A stretch of DNA of 45,312 nt from Opitutia bacterium Tous-C8FEB (GTDB taxonomy: Bacteria; Verrucomicrobiota; Verrucomicrobiia; Opitutales; Opitutaceae). The stretch is from NCBI GenBank assembly GCA_002304435.1, contig NEUZ01000005.1, forward strand, positions 1-45,312, in the 5' to 3' direction. This document shows positions 44,115 to 45,312 of the stretch, in pieces; the first letter of the stretch is position 1, and every line of letters begins with the position of its first letter. The notes below the pieces were generated by a model. The model ran no database searches, was not told the origin of the DNA, and worked only from the letters and a program-made list of their open reading frames with translations. The position numbers and the translations under genes are program-made.

Positions 44115-45312
44115 CGTCCCCGCTGCTCTGGCTCTACCGGGCTCTGTTCACGCCGGCGCTGGTCGCCCTCGCCCCCCGGTACGGCCTCCGGATGATCCGC
44201 CGCGGCGGCTACGGCGCCGGATTCTCCCAGCGCCTCGGTTGGCTCGCCCCCCTCCCCCCGCCCACGCCCGGCCGCACCCGCGTCTGGGTCCAAGCGGTCA
44301 GCGTCGGCGAACTGCTCGCCCTCGGACCGGTGCTCCGGGGCCTCCACGCGGCCGGAGCCGAGATCGTGCTCACGACCACCACCAGCACCGGCCGGCGCCT
44401 CGCCGCGGAACGCTACGGTACGCTCGCCTCCACCCTCGCCTATTTCCCCCTCGACGCCTGGCCCTGCTCGGCCGCCGCGTGGCGCGCGCTGCGCCCCCAG
44501 CTGGTGGTGCTCGCCGAGGGCGAACGGTGGCCCGAACACGTCCACCAGGCCGAACGCCGCGGCGTGCCCGTCGTCTGCGTCAACGCGCGCCTCAGCGACC
44601 GCTCCTTCCGCCGGCTCAGCCGCGTGCCCGGGCTGGCGCCGCTGGTGCTCGGACGCCACACCCGGTTCCTCGCCGCTTCGGCCCTCGACGCCACGCGCCT
44701 CGTGCGCCTCGGCGTTGGCGAGGACCGGGTCAGCCTCACCGGCAACCTCAAGCTCGACGTCACGCCCCGCCCCTGCCCGCCCGCGGAACAGGCACGGTTG
44801 CGCGGGGAACTGGGCCTGGGCGCGGGACCATTACTGCTCGGCGCCTCGACTTGGCCCGGAGAGGAAGCGGCACTCCTCGCGGCCTGGCGCCACGCCCGCG
44901 CCCAAGGTCTGGAGGCCCAATTGCTCCTGGTGCCCCGCCACGCCGAGCGCCGGGCGGAGGTGCAACAGACCCTCGCGGCCGCCGGGGTGCGCAGCCACTT
45001 CCGCACCCACGGGCCCGCCCCGGCCCCGGTCGAAGTGGCGGTCGCCGACACCACGGGCGAACTGGCCCTCCTGACGCACCTCGCGGACGTCGTCTTCGTG
45101 GGTAAAAGCCTCCCGCCGCACACGGAGGGCCAGAGCCCGGTGGAGGCCGCGGCCCTCGGCAAAACCCTCCTGCTCGGTCCCGGGATGAGCAACTTCCGCA
45201 CGGTCGCCGGGGAACTGCTCGCCGCCGGCGCCGCTGAGACGGTCGCCACGCCAGCCGCGCTCGCCGCCGCCGCGACCCGGCTGCTGGCCGATCCCGCCGC
45301 CCGCGCCACCCG
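44111..45312 (+). CDS. kdtA: 3-deoxy-D-manno-octulosonic acid (Kdo) transferase, 3'-truncated by window end
   Basis: Inner-membrane-associated glycosyltransferase (WaaA/KdtA) that adds Kdo to lipid A precursor. The gene is not in the ORF track because it has no stop in the window; about 400 codons are present. The GTG at 44111 overlaps the exosortase stop by 4 bases. The N-terminal YRALFTPALVALAPRYGLRMIRRG, the catalytic Glu67 in VQAVSVGELLALGPV, LTTTTSTG and VSLTGNLKLDV match KdtA well. Two motifs deviate: the ETELWPN-type acceptor motif reads EGERWPEH, and HEGEE reads WPGEE. HTEGQSPVEAAALGKTLLLGPGMSNFRTV is the normal C-terminal nucleotide-sugar region. The 3' end lies outside the window. 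Confidence 0.9.
   Translation, partial: MTSPLLWLYRALFTPALVALAPRYGLRMIRRGGYGAGFSQRLGWLAPLPPPTPGRTRVWVQAVSVGELLALGPVLRGLHAAGAEIVLTTTTSTGRRLAAERYGTLASTLAYFPLDAWPCSAAAWRALRPQLVVLAEGERWPEHVHQAERRGVPVVCVNARLSDRSFRRLSRVPGLAPLVLGRHTRFLAASALDATRLVRLGVGEDRVSLTGNLKLDVTPRPCPPAEQARLRGELGLGAGPLLLGASTWPGEEAALLAAWRHARAQGLEAQLLLVPRHAERRAEVQQTLAAAGVRSHFRTHGPAPAPVEVAVADTTGELALLTHLADVVFVGKSLPPHTEGQSPVEAAALGKTLLLGPGMSNFRTVAGELLAAGAAETVATPAALAAAATRLLADPAARAT

Overview
The window is GC-rich bacterial DNA from a diderm. It most likely comes from the phylum Verrucomicrobiota, family Opitutaceae or a close relative. The pointers are a PVC-type CxxCH heme-binding protein, large TonB-dependent receptors of the style seen in Opitutaceae, an exosortase, genes for lipopolysaccharide and outer-membrane assembly, and ribosomal proteins with long Ala/Pro/Lys tails. 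This placement is inferred from protein character; no 16S gene is present.

Left part (1-23.4 kb), mixed genes. A TonB-dependent receptor is followed by a secreted PVC-type cytochrome/dehydrogenase protein. Next come tRNA-Arg(CCG), glnS, a DJ-1/PfpI (isonitrile-hydratase-like) gene and thrH, which converges on gltX. Divergent from gltX is a 1216-residue AsmA-like protein, whose stop overlaps that of a convergent hypothetical gene. A DUF374-type acyltransferase follows, then a small protein with a histone-like basic tail and a possible carbohydrate-binding domain. A probable catabolic locus occupies 16.1-22.9 kb: lacI, a Gfo/Idh/MocA oxidoreductase and a class III aminotransferase on the minus strand, divergent from a second TonB-dependent receptor. 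A near-perfect 24-bp palindrome with a central CpG lies between them and is probably the LacI operator. tRNA-Cys(GCA) and a tiny membrane zinc-ribbon protein close this part.

Middle and right (23.4-42.9 kb), one minus-strand ribosomal superoperon. In transcription order it is rpsL-rpsG-fusA-rpsJ-rplC-rplD-rplW-rplB-rpsS-[exported small protein]-rplV-rpsC-rplP-rpmC-rpsQ-rplN-rplX-rplE-rpsN-rpsH-rplF-rplR-rpsE-rplO-secY-[degenerate adk]-map-rpsM-rpsK-rpsD-rpoA-rplQ. It ends at a strong intrinsic terminator. This is the classic str-S10-spc-alpha order, but tuf, rpmD, infA and rpmJ are absent. The adk position holds a short protein that has lost the P-loop lysine and the LID region, and an exported protein sits between rpsS and rplV. 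Most of the longer gaps inside the superoperon hold a GC-rich stem-loop; the one abutting rplE is placed where S8 autoregulation acts in E. coli.

Right edge (43.1-45.3 kb). Divergent from rpsL, an exosortase with an intact Cys/Arg/His set overlaps by 4 nt a Kdo transferase gene (kdtA/waaA) that runs off the window. That last gene is missing from the ORF track because it has no stop inside the window.

No CRISPR array, insertion sequence, integrase, rRNA gene or prophage was seen, and no gene-free stretch exceeds 300 bases. The candidates for new biology are the pseudo-adenylate kinase, the exported protein inside the S10 cluster, the LacI-controlled oxidoreductase/aminotransferase/receptor locus, and the basic-tail plus carbohydrate-binding-like protein.
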